The notes: generated from the sequence alone by a model not told the origin. Shown: positions 33,701-43,855, counted from the first letter of the stretch. The stretch: 64,000 bases of DNA from Diorhabda sublineata (GCF_026230105.1 NC_079477.1:4903001-4967000), one strand, 5' to 3'. Numbers and translations are program-made.

Positions 33701-36623
33701 TCAACATAAGGAATGTCATGTCATGTAATTTTTGACTGAATTAAAAAGACAGGCAGATAATTCGTTCGTTTGTGTATGAAAATAATCAATGAAAAACTAG
33801 CTATGCTAAGAAAATGATTGACGTCGAGATGGTGCTAGGTGTTCATGATAAACAGATTCAAAGACGCTTATTAATAAAGCCCTCAATGTCATTGGACAAA
33901 GCGAAACATTTTAGAAGCATTTAGTGGCAATAGAGCATTTTGAGATATTAAATAATAATAGAAGCAGAAAAAATACAAGAAGTGAATGCTATTAAGATTT
34001 CTCGCAAATGTAGAAGATGTGATTTTAATCATCAACCAAAACAATGCCCAGCTAATAATCGAACTTGCGCATTTCGTTAAAGTTTGTTTCTTCGAGGACA
34101 AACAGCTGCAGCAAGAACAAGGTAATGTTATTCAAAATAATCCTAAGCAAGCAGAAACAAGAGACAAGAAGAGCACCGAGCTAAAAAAAACACTACAAAA
34201 CAATTATAACAGAGCTGCAAAAGATTTAACACCTTTACAAACCAATGAAAATTCTTGGAATAAAGGAAGAGTAGTTTGTAACTAAAATAATAGATCTTAT
34301 CTTATTGAAGATGAAAATGGGAAACAATTCAGAAGAAACAGGAAGTTTATCAAAAAAAGTAACGAATTCATTGATTTCATCAATCGGCCTGTAACTACTG
34401 TGTTTAAAATGATTGTGACAATGTTATTGATATCTTTTATGAGAAGGATGTTGACATTGGATATAAATATATTTGAGTGATAGCTCATCTTCTATAAATT
34501 TAAATAAAGGAATAAATGACGATCAAAGTGAGGATAGATATTTGTAGAATTTGTAGAATTGGTAATACGTGTAGATAATGTAATAATTTTTACCGTTAAT
34601 GACTGGACTATATGTAAAAGTTTATATAGTATTAGTTACCGGTAGCGTAGTTGGCGTTTCTGTTGTCGTTATGGGTTTTTTTCCTACCGACATTAACAAC
34701 TCGTCAGGTGTTGAAGGTAATTCCCATGCCAAAGCTGCTGTTAAACCAAAAACAAAAATTTCACCTACTCCCACTGAAGGTAATGTGAGACAATATACTG
34801 AAAAAGAAATTCGAATTGACTTTGGCCTGTCTTTTAGTTATCGATTTCAGTCAACAATTATTAAATATGGCGTCTGTGGGCAAACAGTACGAGAATTTAC
34901 TATTTAAAGCCTATTGAAACTACTGCAGTTGTGTTTGGTAGTTGATTATTAAAATCTTTCCAACAGACATAAATGAATTATCTAAGACATCGAGGCAACA
35001 CAAAATAATTTGAAATAACGCAAACAATTAGTAAATCCTTGACTCAACCAACTTGAAGCATACCCCACCAAGTTAGAATATCGCGCTTAAGACTAGGTTA
35101 TACCCATTTAACTCATAAAAATCTCAATACTTCAATGAGCGTCGCGGAGACTCTAGGTGAAAACATTAATGTAGATAATATCAGTGGTTGTACGAGGCTT
35201 GTCCAAAAATTAAGGTTCCCAACGAATTTTTACAATGAAAAACATGTTTATTGACATGATTGGAAAGCTTAGAGTCTGCCGCTGCGAATATACGTTAAAA
35301 CCTCTTCTTTCAGCTCTCCGTTGGTTGTGAAGTATTTCACACATATATTTAATTCAGGAGAGAGACGGTAATCACTGAGAGACAAGTCTGACAAGGAAAC
35401 GACTATTCCATCAAAAGATATTGATGTGACACGGGATGTGACGGACGCGCGCTGTCCTCATGGAGACGCACATTTGTAAGAATGCCTCTTCTCTTGTTTT
35501 AAATCGCGCGCCGAAGGTTTGACAGGCTCCAGTGACAGGTAGTGGATACAGGTCTCATCTACAGTGACAACAGAGTCCAAAAATTCCATCGATTTCTTGA
35601 GCATAAAAAAATTTTATTGTGTAATTTATTTTGTTATTTTGAATAATTATTATGAGCTTTTTTTGCCAAAAAAAGAATAAAGAAAAAAATCCAATTTAAG
35701 TAACTGCTTTAAGTTTTTAAGGAATTTGAGGCATTTAAGTACCTCAAAATTCAAACTAAAATTGAGTCTCGAAAGTGCAGGTTTAATATCAAACAAAAAA
35801 CGAAGCAAAATGAGAAAAAAATCGAAAAACTTGATAAAAAAATACAAAAACGTCTACAATCTTAACGCATATCTTGAAACTGTTTATCTTAAACCATACA
35901 AGTTACATATATTGCTACTTTGGTTGAGAATCTGGCAAAATATCCATAGAACTAACGTCTAAATGATCTTGTACGATTATGAACGATCCTACAATTCATT
36001 GAATGCTTGTGATTACTCCAAAAGGAGTACTGTTTATATTCTTTTTTGATAATTGATGTTAGTCCCAATAAATCTTTCGCCACTTTTATTGTGCTTAAGG
36101 TAATAGGATGAGTAGTGGTCAATGTAACTGTAAGGTGTTTACCTACAAACGCCATATTGATTGGAAGGCCTAACGTTGCTTTAACTCATTTTGTCATTTT
36201 AGCCATTTCTTCTTTCATAGTGAATATGTCACTGTACTAAAATGTACACATTCTTATAAGATAAATCAAAAATGAAAATAAGAAAGACAAATAAAATTGA
36301 TGTGCCCCCCGTAGTATTTCATGGTTTTATTTATAGAATTTGTATAATTGAGACACGCGAATATCTACTGAATAAAAAGAAATAAATCATGAATCTAACG
36401 TCAAGCAATGGAAACATTTTAGAGAAATAAATAGAAAAACACAATACTGACCAACTTGTAGAGAACTTCCTGAGGGAAACGTCAGATAACGACGTTTTCT
36501 GGACAAACTCCTTTCAACAACATTTGAGTGATTTATTCGTTTTCCCATATCTTCTTCCAAAGTTTCTTTTGAATCTTTCACGAGGATCATAACTAAAAAA
36601 AATATTATAACGTTCCTCAACAT
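21666..36623 (-). CDS. gene B: secreted DM4/12-family protein (at least 5 exons)
   Basis: Exons found: 36456-36623, 29925-30184, 23644-23763, 23124-23231 and 21666-21786, summing to 777 nt (258 aa) in one consistent frame (phases 0, 2, 2, 2). The protein has a signal peptide (MLRNVIIFFLVMILVKDS), SRKRRYLTFPSGSS at 41-54, then a tyrosine- and tryptophan-rich segment (PHHDWEDGAGLSQYPHQRKT...) that I do not know from the family. HRRSRRELYGKLEKLL, the core DGKACIKKALCEVS, and a tail with HNCTERYPSCQHSVW follow. The usual block like WGFAYDLPND of gene A was not found. Either that exon (phase 0-0) is missed or it was replaced. The exon 1 donor is poor (CAA|GTTGGT), with an alternative GTCAGT four bases on. 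Introns reach 6.3 kb. Confidence 0.8.
21900..22478 (-). mobile_element. LINE RNase H and C-terminal fragment
   Basis: The minus strand reads NKVTLILLPDHQGIPDNEEA, the RNase H end motif (usually W-V-P-G-H-x-G-x-x-G-N-E-x-A-D). A second frame further along reads GLLERQ/ISTKKFEELFVMSRSDIKLV and ends ETAEHLVCEV, the R1/I-type tail. It lies in the last intron of gene B. Confidence 0.8.
22490..23123. other. gene B intron, nothing recognised
   Basis: AT-rich intron DNA without frames or repeats I can name. Confidence 0.4.
23124..23231 (-). CDS. gene B DM4/12 core exon
   Basis: 108 nt between TTTCAG and GTAGAG, phase 2 to 2. It encodes LSKDGKACIKKALCEVSQVP and then the FQELMKTIFR end typical of this exon. 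Confidence 0.87.
23644..23763 (-). CDS. gene B exon with second basic site
   Basis: 120 nt, phase 2 to 2, donor AGC|GTAAGT. It encodes YHQIHRRSRRELYGKLEKLL, equivalent to the end of exon 2 in gene A. Confidence 0.85.
23764..25020. other. gene B intron, nothing recognised
   Basis: No domain was seen. A short stretch near 24495 (gatgaagaactcaagtaatt) recalls the 3' ends of Penelope or LINE elements, but it is too weak to call. Confidence 0.35.
25030..25160. repeat. imperfect hairpin, probable retroelement terminus
   Basis: Arms of about 38 bases (cactaacactcacaattaca near 25047 and its inverse near 25122-25158) flank about 45 bases containing ggttatcgaaacgggcgtca, a phrase I associate with ends of Penelope/LINE elements. 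The following 25173-25222 recurs near 46170-46220. Confidence 0.5.
25297..25917. mobile_element. MITE with about 29-bp terminal inverted repeats
   Basis: The left end contains gcggatgtaatttgggcgct and the right end its inverse, ttagcgcccaaattacaccc. A second, inner inverted pair joins about 25366-25410 (ccgaagggtcattttaatcc) to about 25824-25870. There is no coding frame. It contains a tract of telomere-like CCTAA pentamers. Confidence 0.75.
25715..25761. repeat. short (CCTAA)n / (TTAGG)n tract
   Basis: About nine pentamers of CCTAA with one CCCAA variant. TTAGG is the common insect telomere repeat, but here it is interstitial and inside a MITE, so it is not evidence for a chromosome end. 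Confidence 0.85.
25960..26276 (-). mobile_element. LINE reverse transcriptase fragment, interrupted by a hAT
   Basis: The minus strand reads NFGIVLDSFFSFESHVNHKL, then KITFKRLKNL. This matches the K-x-L-G-V-x-L-D...F..HV..K segment after the YADD box of jockey/CR1-type RTs. The upstream part continues beyond the hAT insertion at 27096-27200. Confidence 0.78.
26285..27087 (+). mobile_element. hAT deletion derivative (ZBED-like) with 8-bp target duplication
   Basis: Ends read CAGCGATTCTTAACCTATGG and, inverted, CAGTGGCTCTTAACC, each followed by gggtcgcg-type subterminal motifs. ATCTAATA is duplicated exactly at 26277-26284 and 27088-27095. Inside, 26472-26717 encodes a fragment (HIARQKKPHNISEKLIKPAA) of ZBED5/SCAND3-like hAT transposases. 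At 803 bp it is non-autonomous and comparatively recent. Confidence 0.93.
27096..27200 (-). mobile_element. LINE RT fragment, other side of the hAT insertion
   Basis: The minus-strand frame runs into the target duplication and resumes at 26276, so both pieces were one LINE before the hAT landed. Confidence 0.55.
27201..27935. other. gene B intron, nothing recognised
   Basis: Two overlapping frames near 27430-27808 lack recognisable domains. Confidence 0.35.
27940..29032. mobile_element. 1.1-kb foldback element with nested inverted repeats
   Basis: Outer arms of about 245 bases (27940-28187 and 28790-29032) are inverted copies; both contain cgtttcagctaaaataattt or its inverse. A second inverted pair (about 28203-28237 and 28487-28520) lies inside. 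Between them the minus strand encodes VRRIHKCFEVWGNHFEH, like the C-terminus of an IS630-type insect transposase, as also seen at 47.2 kb. One element has apparently inserted into another. Confidence 0.7.
29033..29924. other. gene B intron, nothing recognised
   Basis: No repeat or domain was recognised. Confidence 0.35.
29925..30184 (-). CDS. gene B exon with unfamiliar Y/W-rich segment
   Basis: 260 nt between CCGTTTTAG and GTAAGA, phase 0 in and 2 out. It is fully open, clearly coding, and reads HHDWEDGAGLSQYPHQ..., DDWSYKKDRYPVPVKSYYDP... and SGEIPYNPARKM. I do not recognise it. Confidence 0.8.
30615..33560. repeat. 235-bp satellite, 11 full and 2 partial copies
   Basis: aaaaccagtaagcttgtgta recurs every 235 bases from 30811 to 33161, with a variant at 33396. 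The outermost copies are diverged (aaagtgcaagaacc against the internal tatagtgcaagagcc), as expected when unequal exchange homogenises the centre. Copies differ at one site (caggtcaata or caggttaata), which alternates over 31715-32890. It lies in gene B intron 1. Confidence 0.96.
33810..34490 (+). mobile_element. collapsed Gypsy-type LTR retrotransposon remnant
   Basis: The plus strand first reads VLGVHDKQIQRRLLIKPSMS, a gag segment, then the zinc-knuckle-like KCRRCDFNHQPKQCPANNRT (C-x2-C-x3-H-x4-C), and HFVKVCFFEDK. Within about 50 residues it turns into the integrase C-terminal tail (YNRAAKDLTPLQTNENSWNK, then YLIEDENGKQFRRNRKF). Protease, RT and most of integrase are missing, so an internal deletion has fused gag to the integrase end. 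LTRs are not seen. Confidence 0.72.
35192..35600 (-). mobile_element. mariner fragment with internal deletion
   Basis: It starts with a terminal repeat (acgaggcttgtccaaaaatt, 35193 on). Minus-strand reading gives EFLDSVVTVDETCIHYLSLE (the first catalytic Asp region, usually TGDETW) and then a C-terminal part, VKYFTTNGELKEEVLTYIRS. The middle of the catalytic domain is gone. Confidence 0.75.
35601..36455. other. gene B intron 1, nothing recognised
   Basis: I looked here on the minus strand for the missing conserved DM4/12 middle exon and did not find it. Confidence 0.4.
36456..36623 (-). CDS. gene B exon 1
   Basis: Starts at the Met that opens a hydrophobic signal peptide; an upstream in-frame Met at 36659 would precede it with polar residues. 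The donor is ambiguous: CAA|GTTGGT keeps phase 0, while TTG|GTCAGT would give phase 1. Confidence 0.78.
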
Positions 36624-37009
36624 GTTATTGAAGTTTAACGATCGCGCGGTAAAAAACATAGAACAGTTTACTATTTGTTTTACGGTTGTATATTACAACT
36701 TCGTCTAACTGAGATACATTCACTCTATGTTTGTCTTTTTAATTCGAGTCAAGTGGAATTAGGAAGTTTTGTTGGTTTAAAAGAAATTAGCGCTTCTCAC
36801 AGACGATTCCTAATTGTGTAAAATATAAATAATTATGATATTTATTATTAAAACTGTGTACCAATCGAAAAAAAAACCGTTAATGCTAATTAAAGTTTAT
36901 AGTGGACATATAGAGCAATGACGAAATTGCAAAACTAGTAAAAAGTCCATAAACATGGAGAAAATATATAAGAAACACCATCCAACACCCAACAAAGGAA
37001 CATGGACGT

Positions 37010-37250
37010 AACTGTAGTTGAAATATCAGCTGTTGTTACCTGAGTTACTGATACTGAGATAGAGTACAGGATGATGCTCTGCATACGTTTTTCTACTGTG
37101 AACGGTGGAAGGTCAACAGAAAGGAACTATCAGCGGACACTACCATAATGAAGATGTTAGAAAGATAAAATCATTCGAACCTAGTTTCTCAATACATTCA
37201 GGTCGTTTTGCACAACAACCGGGTTGATCTAGACCAGAGAGCGATTTAAG
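37010..37250 (+). mobile_element. R1-type LINE C-terminal fragment
   Basis: The plus strand reads DDALHTFFYCERWKVNRKEL, then VSQYIQVVLHNNRVDLDQRA. This is the C-C-x-H-x-C zinc tail and acidic/basic end of R1-clade ORF2 (usually D.A.HT.F.C..W...R..L). Confidence 0.72.
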
Positions 37251-37317
37251 TGAGAAAAAGGGAGCAGCGAGCTCGAGGGGCGAAAGAGAAAACTCATCCC
37301 AAAGTAATGTATTAGAC

Positions 37318-38790
37318 CAGGGCTTCTTAAACTATGGGTCGCGACCCCAAATGGAGTGCTTATAACATCGCTAGAGTTGGCAGAATACAGTGGACTTCCA
37401 GCATCTAGAAACATTGTTTCATACATTTTGAATAAACCACGCGCCGCTGACTTCCCACTCTGATCGCCACCTCTAAATTATACACAATCAAAGGAGTGTA
37501 CACACGTGCAACCTGCAGCTAAACAATGATTCAATAACACTGACTGTAATGTGAATTAGTGGAGTGTTGACGCTATTCTAGTGTGGTCAATTGTCAGCGT
37601 TCCGCCGTAACAAGATTTTAGTTTTTTTTTTATTTATTCGGTAATTAATCAATCAATTATCATGTGCAAAATATGTTATTTTTATATATTTTTTGTATTT
37701 TAGGATCTAAATAATTTTTGTCCATGAATAAATGGCTAAACTTAAATAAGAATGGTAATGACGCGGATGATAATGCTACAAACTCTTCTCAGGCAGGACA
37801 AAGTATTGGAAAATAGGCATCTAATGTGCGAAAAAGAAAATATGATGAGTCTTTTCTTCAATTTTGGTTTACATTTCAAAATTGTAAGGGTAATGAACAA
37901 CCTCTTTGTTTGATCTGCAATGAATTATTGGCTTCGGAGAGTATGAAACCATCAAAATTAAAACGACATCTTGAATCAAAGCATGTTTCGTATGTCAATA
38001 AACCAAAAGAATATTTTGAAAGACTGTTTAAATCTTCAAATAAAGAAAAGAAAATCTTTGAAAAATTTAATGAAAAATATTTACTAGCGTCATATGAAGT
38101 TTCATACTATATTGCTAAAAATAAAAAGCCTGCTGCTATTAAAATGGTAGAAATACTACATGGAAGAAAATATGGCGATGATATTCGAAAAATTCCTTCC
38201 TCGAATAGAATTTCTGATATTAACAAGGATCAATTAGTGCAACTTATTAGAAGAATTAAAGAAAGCCCAAAATTTTCAATTCAATTGGACCAGACAACTG
38301 ATATTACTAAATTGGCTCAGTTGTTAGTATATGTCAGGTACGTGGAGGAAGAATTGTTATTTTGTCGTCCTATGGAAGACCATCCTACAGGGAAAGACAT
38401 ATTTTGTAAAGTTGACGAATTTCTAAAAGCACAAGGTTTAGAATAGAAAAATTGCTGTGGAATATGCACAGATAGTGCAAGAGCGATGACGGGCAAAAAT
38501 ATTGGTTTTAAATCGTTTTTTCAAGCTGCTCATTATGATCATATAACTTTTACTCACTGCCTCATTCACCGAGAGGCAAAAAAATTTGCACCAAAATTGA
38601 ACGATGTGCTTCAGGATGTTGTTAATATCATAAATTTTATTAAGAGCCATGTCCTTAACAGTCGCTTATTTTCAAATCTCTGTAAGGATACGGATTCCAA
38701 CTACCCAACTTTGTTATTACATGCAGGAGTAAGATGGTCAAAGCAATTTTTAATTTTAGATTTATGTATGTTTCAAAACGAATTCTAAAA
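37318..38790 (+). mobile_element. ZBED5/SCAND3-like hAT transposon, 5' part
   Basis: The left end CAGGGCTTCTTAAACTATGG is followed by gtcgcgacccc, as in the hAT at 26.3 kb. A reading frame from ATG 37724 encodes a BED-type finger (FQNCKGNEQPLCLICNELLA, KLKRHLESKH), SYEVSYYIAKNKKPAAIKMV, FSIQLDQTTDITKLAQLLVY (the hAT D-x-T/S region) and ITFTHCLIHREAKKFAPKLN. Two in-frame TAG stops lie at about 37814 and 38442. It breaks off after LLLHAGVRWSK. No right terminus was found next to it. Confidence 0.88.
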
Positions 38791-39539
38791 CTATATATTT
38801 TCATATATAAATGTATATTGTTACCTAATAAATAAATCATCAAAAAATATTTATTTATTTTTCTTTTATATTTGTATGGAGTCATCAAGAAACTTGAAAT
38901 TATAAATGGGGTCGTGAACGACGTGAATTGTCATATTATGGATCAATATAAAATGCGAAAGTAAAATTTTTACAATCATTTATTGCAATTTCAATTTAGC
39001 ATAATTTTTTTCCAGTACAGGAGAATGAAAATTCGGTTGAACAACCGATGTAGATGAACACGATGAACCGAAAATCTTCTGGGCTATGATAATTTTGTTA
39101 CTAATAGCGACTTCTATTTAACCTCTTGCGACACTTAAGCGTTTCTAACCGCCATGTCTTGCAAATAGATCAATTTGGTGCCTGATTTACTAAAAAGATT
39201 AGTTGGTGTTCACCTGAAGCCATTAAACGTAACCGATTCAATCCATAGCTAACTTATTTGTTTGGACTCAATAGTCAGCCCCCTTAATACTACAATAGCT
39301 TCAGTTGTATATTTTATGGCTAAAGTTGCTCCGTTTATATAGGCATTTCTTCGTCATTTTCTTCACTTTCCATAGTTCGACAAATCCTAATGATGCTGCT
39401 CTTATGAGTTCTGCCAGAGGAACTATTATGTGTTCTTTAAGATATTATCAAAATTATCAAGTCGCGACAGCTGAACTCTCGTTTTTTAATGAGAAAGAAA
39501 TGGGGGAGATAATCAGTCACTTTTGTTTTATACAGAAAT

Positions 39540-40345
39540 ACGATGACTTTCTCGCGGGAAAGTACTTTCTCGATTTGTGAGTTGAAAAATGACACTGAGT
39601 CGTTTTTGCAGTCCCAGGGTTCAGATTATGTATATGTTTAAAAAACAAAGATGTATTGCAAAACTTGCATATCTGGCGGATATATTTGCTTACCTTAATG
39701 AACTCAATGAAAAAATGCAAGGCATAAATTTCAATATTTTAACATCGTTGGATAAAATTGAAAACTTTCGCGCGAAATTGAAACTATGGATCAGTCTCGC
39801 TACCAATGGTAATAATTAAATGTTTCCGAATGTTATGGCAGCTGATCCGAAAGTACAGGCTTTGATTGTCAAACACTTGCAGAAAAATGAATTTCTATTT
39901 CCCCAAGATTAATCTGCAACCTATGGACTGGGTTAGGAATCCATTCTCCGATGTCATTCTTATTGGACACTTACAAATAAATGAGCAGGAAATGATAGAA
40001 ATCAAAACAGATCGTACATTAGAATGAAAGTTTTCAGAAACAGATTTAGAACATGTTTCGCTATGTGTGAAAAATGAATATCTTTTGCAACGACCTATTT
40101 ATGGGAATTACGATTTTCGACCCCAATAAAAGAGAGCAGATTTGTCAACTATTACTCCAAATTTAGACTGTCTAAGCTAGGTTGAACGGGACCATGTTTT
40201 ACAATTTATTGTTGATTAATAATAAATATTCTTCCGATGATTAATAAATAAATATTGATTAATATTACTTAAAATGTTATTTTGTTTGTGGTGTACCTTT
40301 GATAATTAACCTTTCCCATGATCACAAAAAGTTTGCCGAACACTG
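39540..40345 (+). mobile_element. ZBED-like hAT transposon, 3' part
   Basis: Starts with LSRGKVLSRF, then ELKNDTESFLQSQG in another frame and KLAYLADIFAYLNELNEKMQ, the canonical next block of ZBED-like hATs. WVRNPFSDVILIGHLQINEQ and LEHVSLCVKNEYLLLQRPIY follow further on. Frameshifts are frequent. The region ends at 40345 with cacaaaaagtttgccgaacactg (CAGTGTTCGG inverted), a plausible hAT terminus. It may be a second family, or the other half of the element at 37.3 kb. Confidence 0.72.
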
Positions 40346-40389
40346 TCTTAACTGACACTTTGTACTATTGCCAAATCAGTTGTTTTTGT

Positions 40390-40760
40390 ACATCAATCAA
40401 CATCATCATCAAGCCTTTCAATCTTTCGGATTATGGCAATCGCTTATAGCGCTTCAACATCCTTTTTTGAAGTAGAGTACTCCTCGTTTTTTATTTTTGT
40501 TTTCTTTATAGTCTTTCTCTGTCTGTCTCTCTTCTCCTTGGCCACAATGGTTATTTGCGTTATTTTTTCTGATCATTTCAGTTGATTTTCTTCTCATTAT
40601 ATGCCTAGCCCAGATGAGTCTGTGCCTTTATGTATTTCATTATATTTTCCTTCTCTATTTCGTTTTTCTTTGCTTTCATTTCTTCCTCCTGTGTTGTGTT
40701 TGGACCTGTTATAGTTCTCATTATCTTTCTTTCGGATTTATTTAGTTATGTTTTTGTTTT
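40390..40760 (-). mobile_element. LINE 3' end fragment
   Basis: The minus strand reads SERKIMRTITGPNTTQEEEM, then IMKYIKAQTHLGWAYN-like sequence (one stop) and a basic segment. It ends in SERLKGLMMM encoded by a (GAT)n tail. This is the C-terminal pattern of RTE/CR1-like insect LINEs. Confidence 0.5.
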
Positions 40761-40769
40761 TTAATAGGT

Positions 40770-42540
40770 TTTGGTTTCTGCCCTAGGCTTGATAGCGTTT
40801 TTGTACAATAATAGTTGTATATTTATAAAATATTCATGTTATGTTTAACCAAGGTGTTTATATTCTTTTACATATATATATGTCGATAGATAATTCTTGT
40901 ACGTTCTTCCAAGATATTTTTAGTGATTTATTAAAGTATTATTTGACGTATAATTTGAATTGTCAATTAGTCTATAAGATTATTATCGTTTTATGAGTTA
41001 CTCCATTAACGCATTTCATACATTCCCATATTTAAAGCAGAAATGAACAGAAAAAGCGTTGATGAAATGAAACCACTTTAAATGGAAAATTCAGCTATCC
41101 TCGCTTTTAACAATAGCTAATAGTATATTTTCCACTCGCTGGTTTTTTTAGTCGAGTGGATTTTTAGGTCGACTTTTCTCTCATTCCGCCTTATTTTCGC
41201 GATAAAAGATTGGAATTTATAAAAAGTCAGTTACAGACGCATCAAAGCGTACTCAAAATCATGTATATTTTTCGTATTACAAACGCTACAAAATCTCGCA
41301 AAATAAAACATGACAAATATTCGTTACTCCTTTCTGCTCTATTCCATTTTTCAAATTATTTCATCTTCAGTTGCAGTATAAATTTTTACGGTTATAAAAA
41401 TATACTTTAACAATTTTATCTTTTTGAGGTTTAAACTTTTGACAAACTTTCTATTACATATCGTTACGAACAAGTTCGCAAAATAGAATGGCTACTATAG
41501 AATTTTAATAATTCGGCGAATTCGCGTGGGGCTTTTAGGGCATTTTTTATATATGGCAGAACTGGTTTAATATTTATTTGTATATAATTTTTTCAGTAGC
41601 AGTATTTCTACTAAATAATACCTAGGACAGTCTATTTATTTATTTCTTTTGTTTATTTTTGTTCTAGAGCTTTTTCGAATTTTATTTGAGTATATAAATG
41701 ATTCGTTAGTTAGTTTTAAATAAATAGTCGTAGTGAAAAGAAGGAATTAGTGAAAGTGTTGATAATTGATCAAATTAACAGCTGATCCTACCTATCCCTA
41801 GCTCACACTATTTTGTTTTATACAGTTGGTAGCCATGTTCATATTAATTTTTAAATTAGTGAAGTTGTCAGGGGACAAGCACTCTTAGATATGTTCAAGT
41901 GACAGTGTATTAGTGACACAAAAATTGTAACAGGCAAACGTGCTCCAATTTGTAATTTTGAAGAATTTTGAAATATTGTTAATCACAACAACTATCATTT
42001 ATTCATCATTTAACAACACCCACTGAAAATAACAACAGAAAGGAATCGCAGAAATTGTTTAAGTGATATATTTTATAAGTAAATTATTATAAGTTAAGTG
42101 TGTTGTTTAGTGTGTAAATATATTTAGAACGTAAGAAACAGTGTTCATTAATTCGTCCCACGAATAGAAAGGGTGTAAATAAATGCGAAAAACGTTACAA
42201 TATTTATATAATAATTTTGACATTTTCTTAAGATTTCAATATTTATTTGCAACGTTTGCGTAAATATATATGACTAATGAACAGTTATATTCATCTTACA
42301 ATGACATAATATCTATTTTACTGCTATTTTTGAAAAAAAAATTGAATAGATAAATAGAAAAAAACAGAAAATAAGAAAGGTTCTCTCTACATCATCCAAA
42401 TTTCATTTCAGTACTGAATAAACTAGAGGACTCTGCTACCTGGTTTTTAAACTACGACATTCTAACAAGAATTAATATATAATTTATAGAATAATCAGTG
42501 TCATATTCGTTAAATGAAAAGTGTCTTGAACGAAAGCTTC
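40770..42540. other. AT-rich intergenic, nothing firmly recognised
   Basis: Only a small hairpin at 41131-41160 (TCCACTCG / CGAGTGGA arms) stands out. No exon or element was recognised. Confidence 0.4.
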
Positions 42541-42547
42541 CATTCGT

Positions 42548-42610
42548 CCAGATAACATACTTCGCTGTCAAGTTAGGTTATGTTAGCTAACAGCGAAGTA
42601 TGTTAGCTGG
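42548..42610. repeat. 21-bp inverted repeat (hairpin)
   Basis: Arms 42548-42568 and 42590-42610 match at 20 of 21 positions; each contains AACATACTTCGCTGT or its inverse. The 21-base loop holds ttaggttatgttagc. It is possibly a very short transposon footprint. Confidence 0.8.
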
Positions 42611-43099
42611 GCATCAGCAATATAAAAGAGTAGAGAACGAGACAAATAAAATCAAATATAAACCTAACCTGGGTAATATTATGGTAGATAATAAAGGGTG
42701 GAATGCCGAGATCAATTTACCTACGCGATGCCACAAAAGCCTCGATGGATTCCTAATATCCCTGTCTTCCTACTATAACCTTTTTTCTTTAAGAATGCAT
42801 ATCGCTTGCTTAGTTCCGATATACGTTTCCTGTCTCGTCATCATTTTTGTGGTCTTGTGGTATTGAGTATTATGTCAACATGATGATTCTTCTCTTTCTT
42901 CTTTGTATCATGGCCGATGTCTATCCCGTTATAATTCTAAAGATGTATCAGCTCTTGTATACGCGTCGTATGCCTTGGTATTGCCCATGTTTTGTATTTT
43001 CTCGACTCACATGTCGTAGGTATATGTTTCTCCATATAGGATATTTTTAGAGATGTCCTTGAATCCTTACTCCATCATCCAGGAGCTCTCTATTACCAG
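42611..43099. other. no recognisable feature
   Basis: Two plus-strand frames (42600-42866, 42847-43050) have no recognisable domain; the sequence may be old LINE debris. Confidence 0.35.
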
Positions 43100-43855
43100 A
43101 TTACATCGCAGTAGATCTTTTGCTACTCTTGGACATAAGGTGATGAAAAATTGGTTCTGTGTAGTAACATAGTTCGAAAACGATAATGGAGCAAACACGA
43201 TGAACCAGCACAAACCATATAGAAAGCTGAAAAACAAAAAAAGCACATGCTGTTAGTTTGGTGGGATTACAAAGTTTTTGTAACAACTTCCAAGGAATCA
43301 AATATCAATTCTGCTATTTACTGTCAATAATTAATGGAACTAGATGAAGCAATCAAAGCAAAACAGCCAGAAATGTCAAATCCTTCATAATGGAAGGCTT
43401 CATCTATATTTGGCAACTCGTGGAAAACTATTGGAGCTTGGCTGGGAAGTGACGCCATATCTCCTATACAGCCCTGATCTGCTACCATTTGATTAACATA
43501 TATTTCGAAATTTGCAGAATTCTTCGGTTAGTCAAACTTTCACAAATGACGATGACCTATGATCGCACCTGATTCAGTTTTTTACTTATAACGACCAGAA
43601 ATTTTATGAGCGCGGAATCATGAAGCTGAAAGAAAGATGACAAAAGATCATTGACGAAAATGAAAAATATAAAATTGATTAAAAACTATCCTTTGTTAAA
43701 AAAAATGTTTTATTCTGTACTACAAAACCGATATTCGACATCAAACCTCAGTATACTTCAAGAAAAGCGTGCTCAAGAATATTGAGATGTAATATAGAAC
43801 ACCAGCAATGTTTTACGTTTCATCGTTGTTGAAATTATAAATGACGTTAGTAAAA
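43100..43855 (+). mobile_element. mariner copy, left arm of an inverted pair around gene C exon 1
   Basis: Plus-strand pieces read SKHDEPAQTI, MLLVWWDYKVFVTTSK, INSAIYCQ, LMELDEAIKAKQPEMSNPS and, near the end, FYL...RPEI. This is the DDE domain of cecropia/irritans-type mariners, full of stops. The end, from about 43790 to 43855, is an inverted copy of 45100-45165. Confidence 0.85.

Noticed and set aside
35952..36155. Minus-strand frame considered as the missing gene B middle exon
   Set aside because: It contains GLPI but none of the expected cysteine, aromatic or LP-N-D pattern, and no acceptor in phase.
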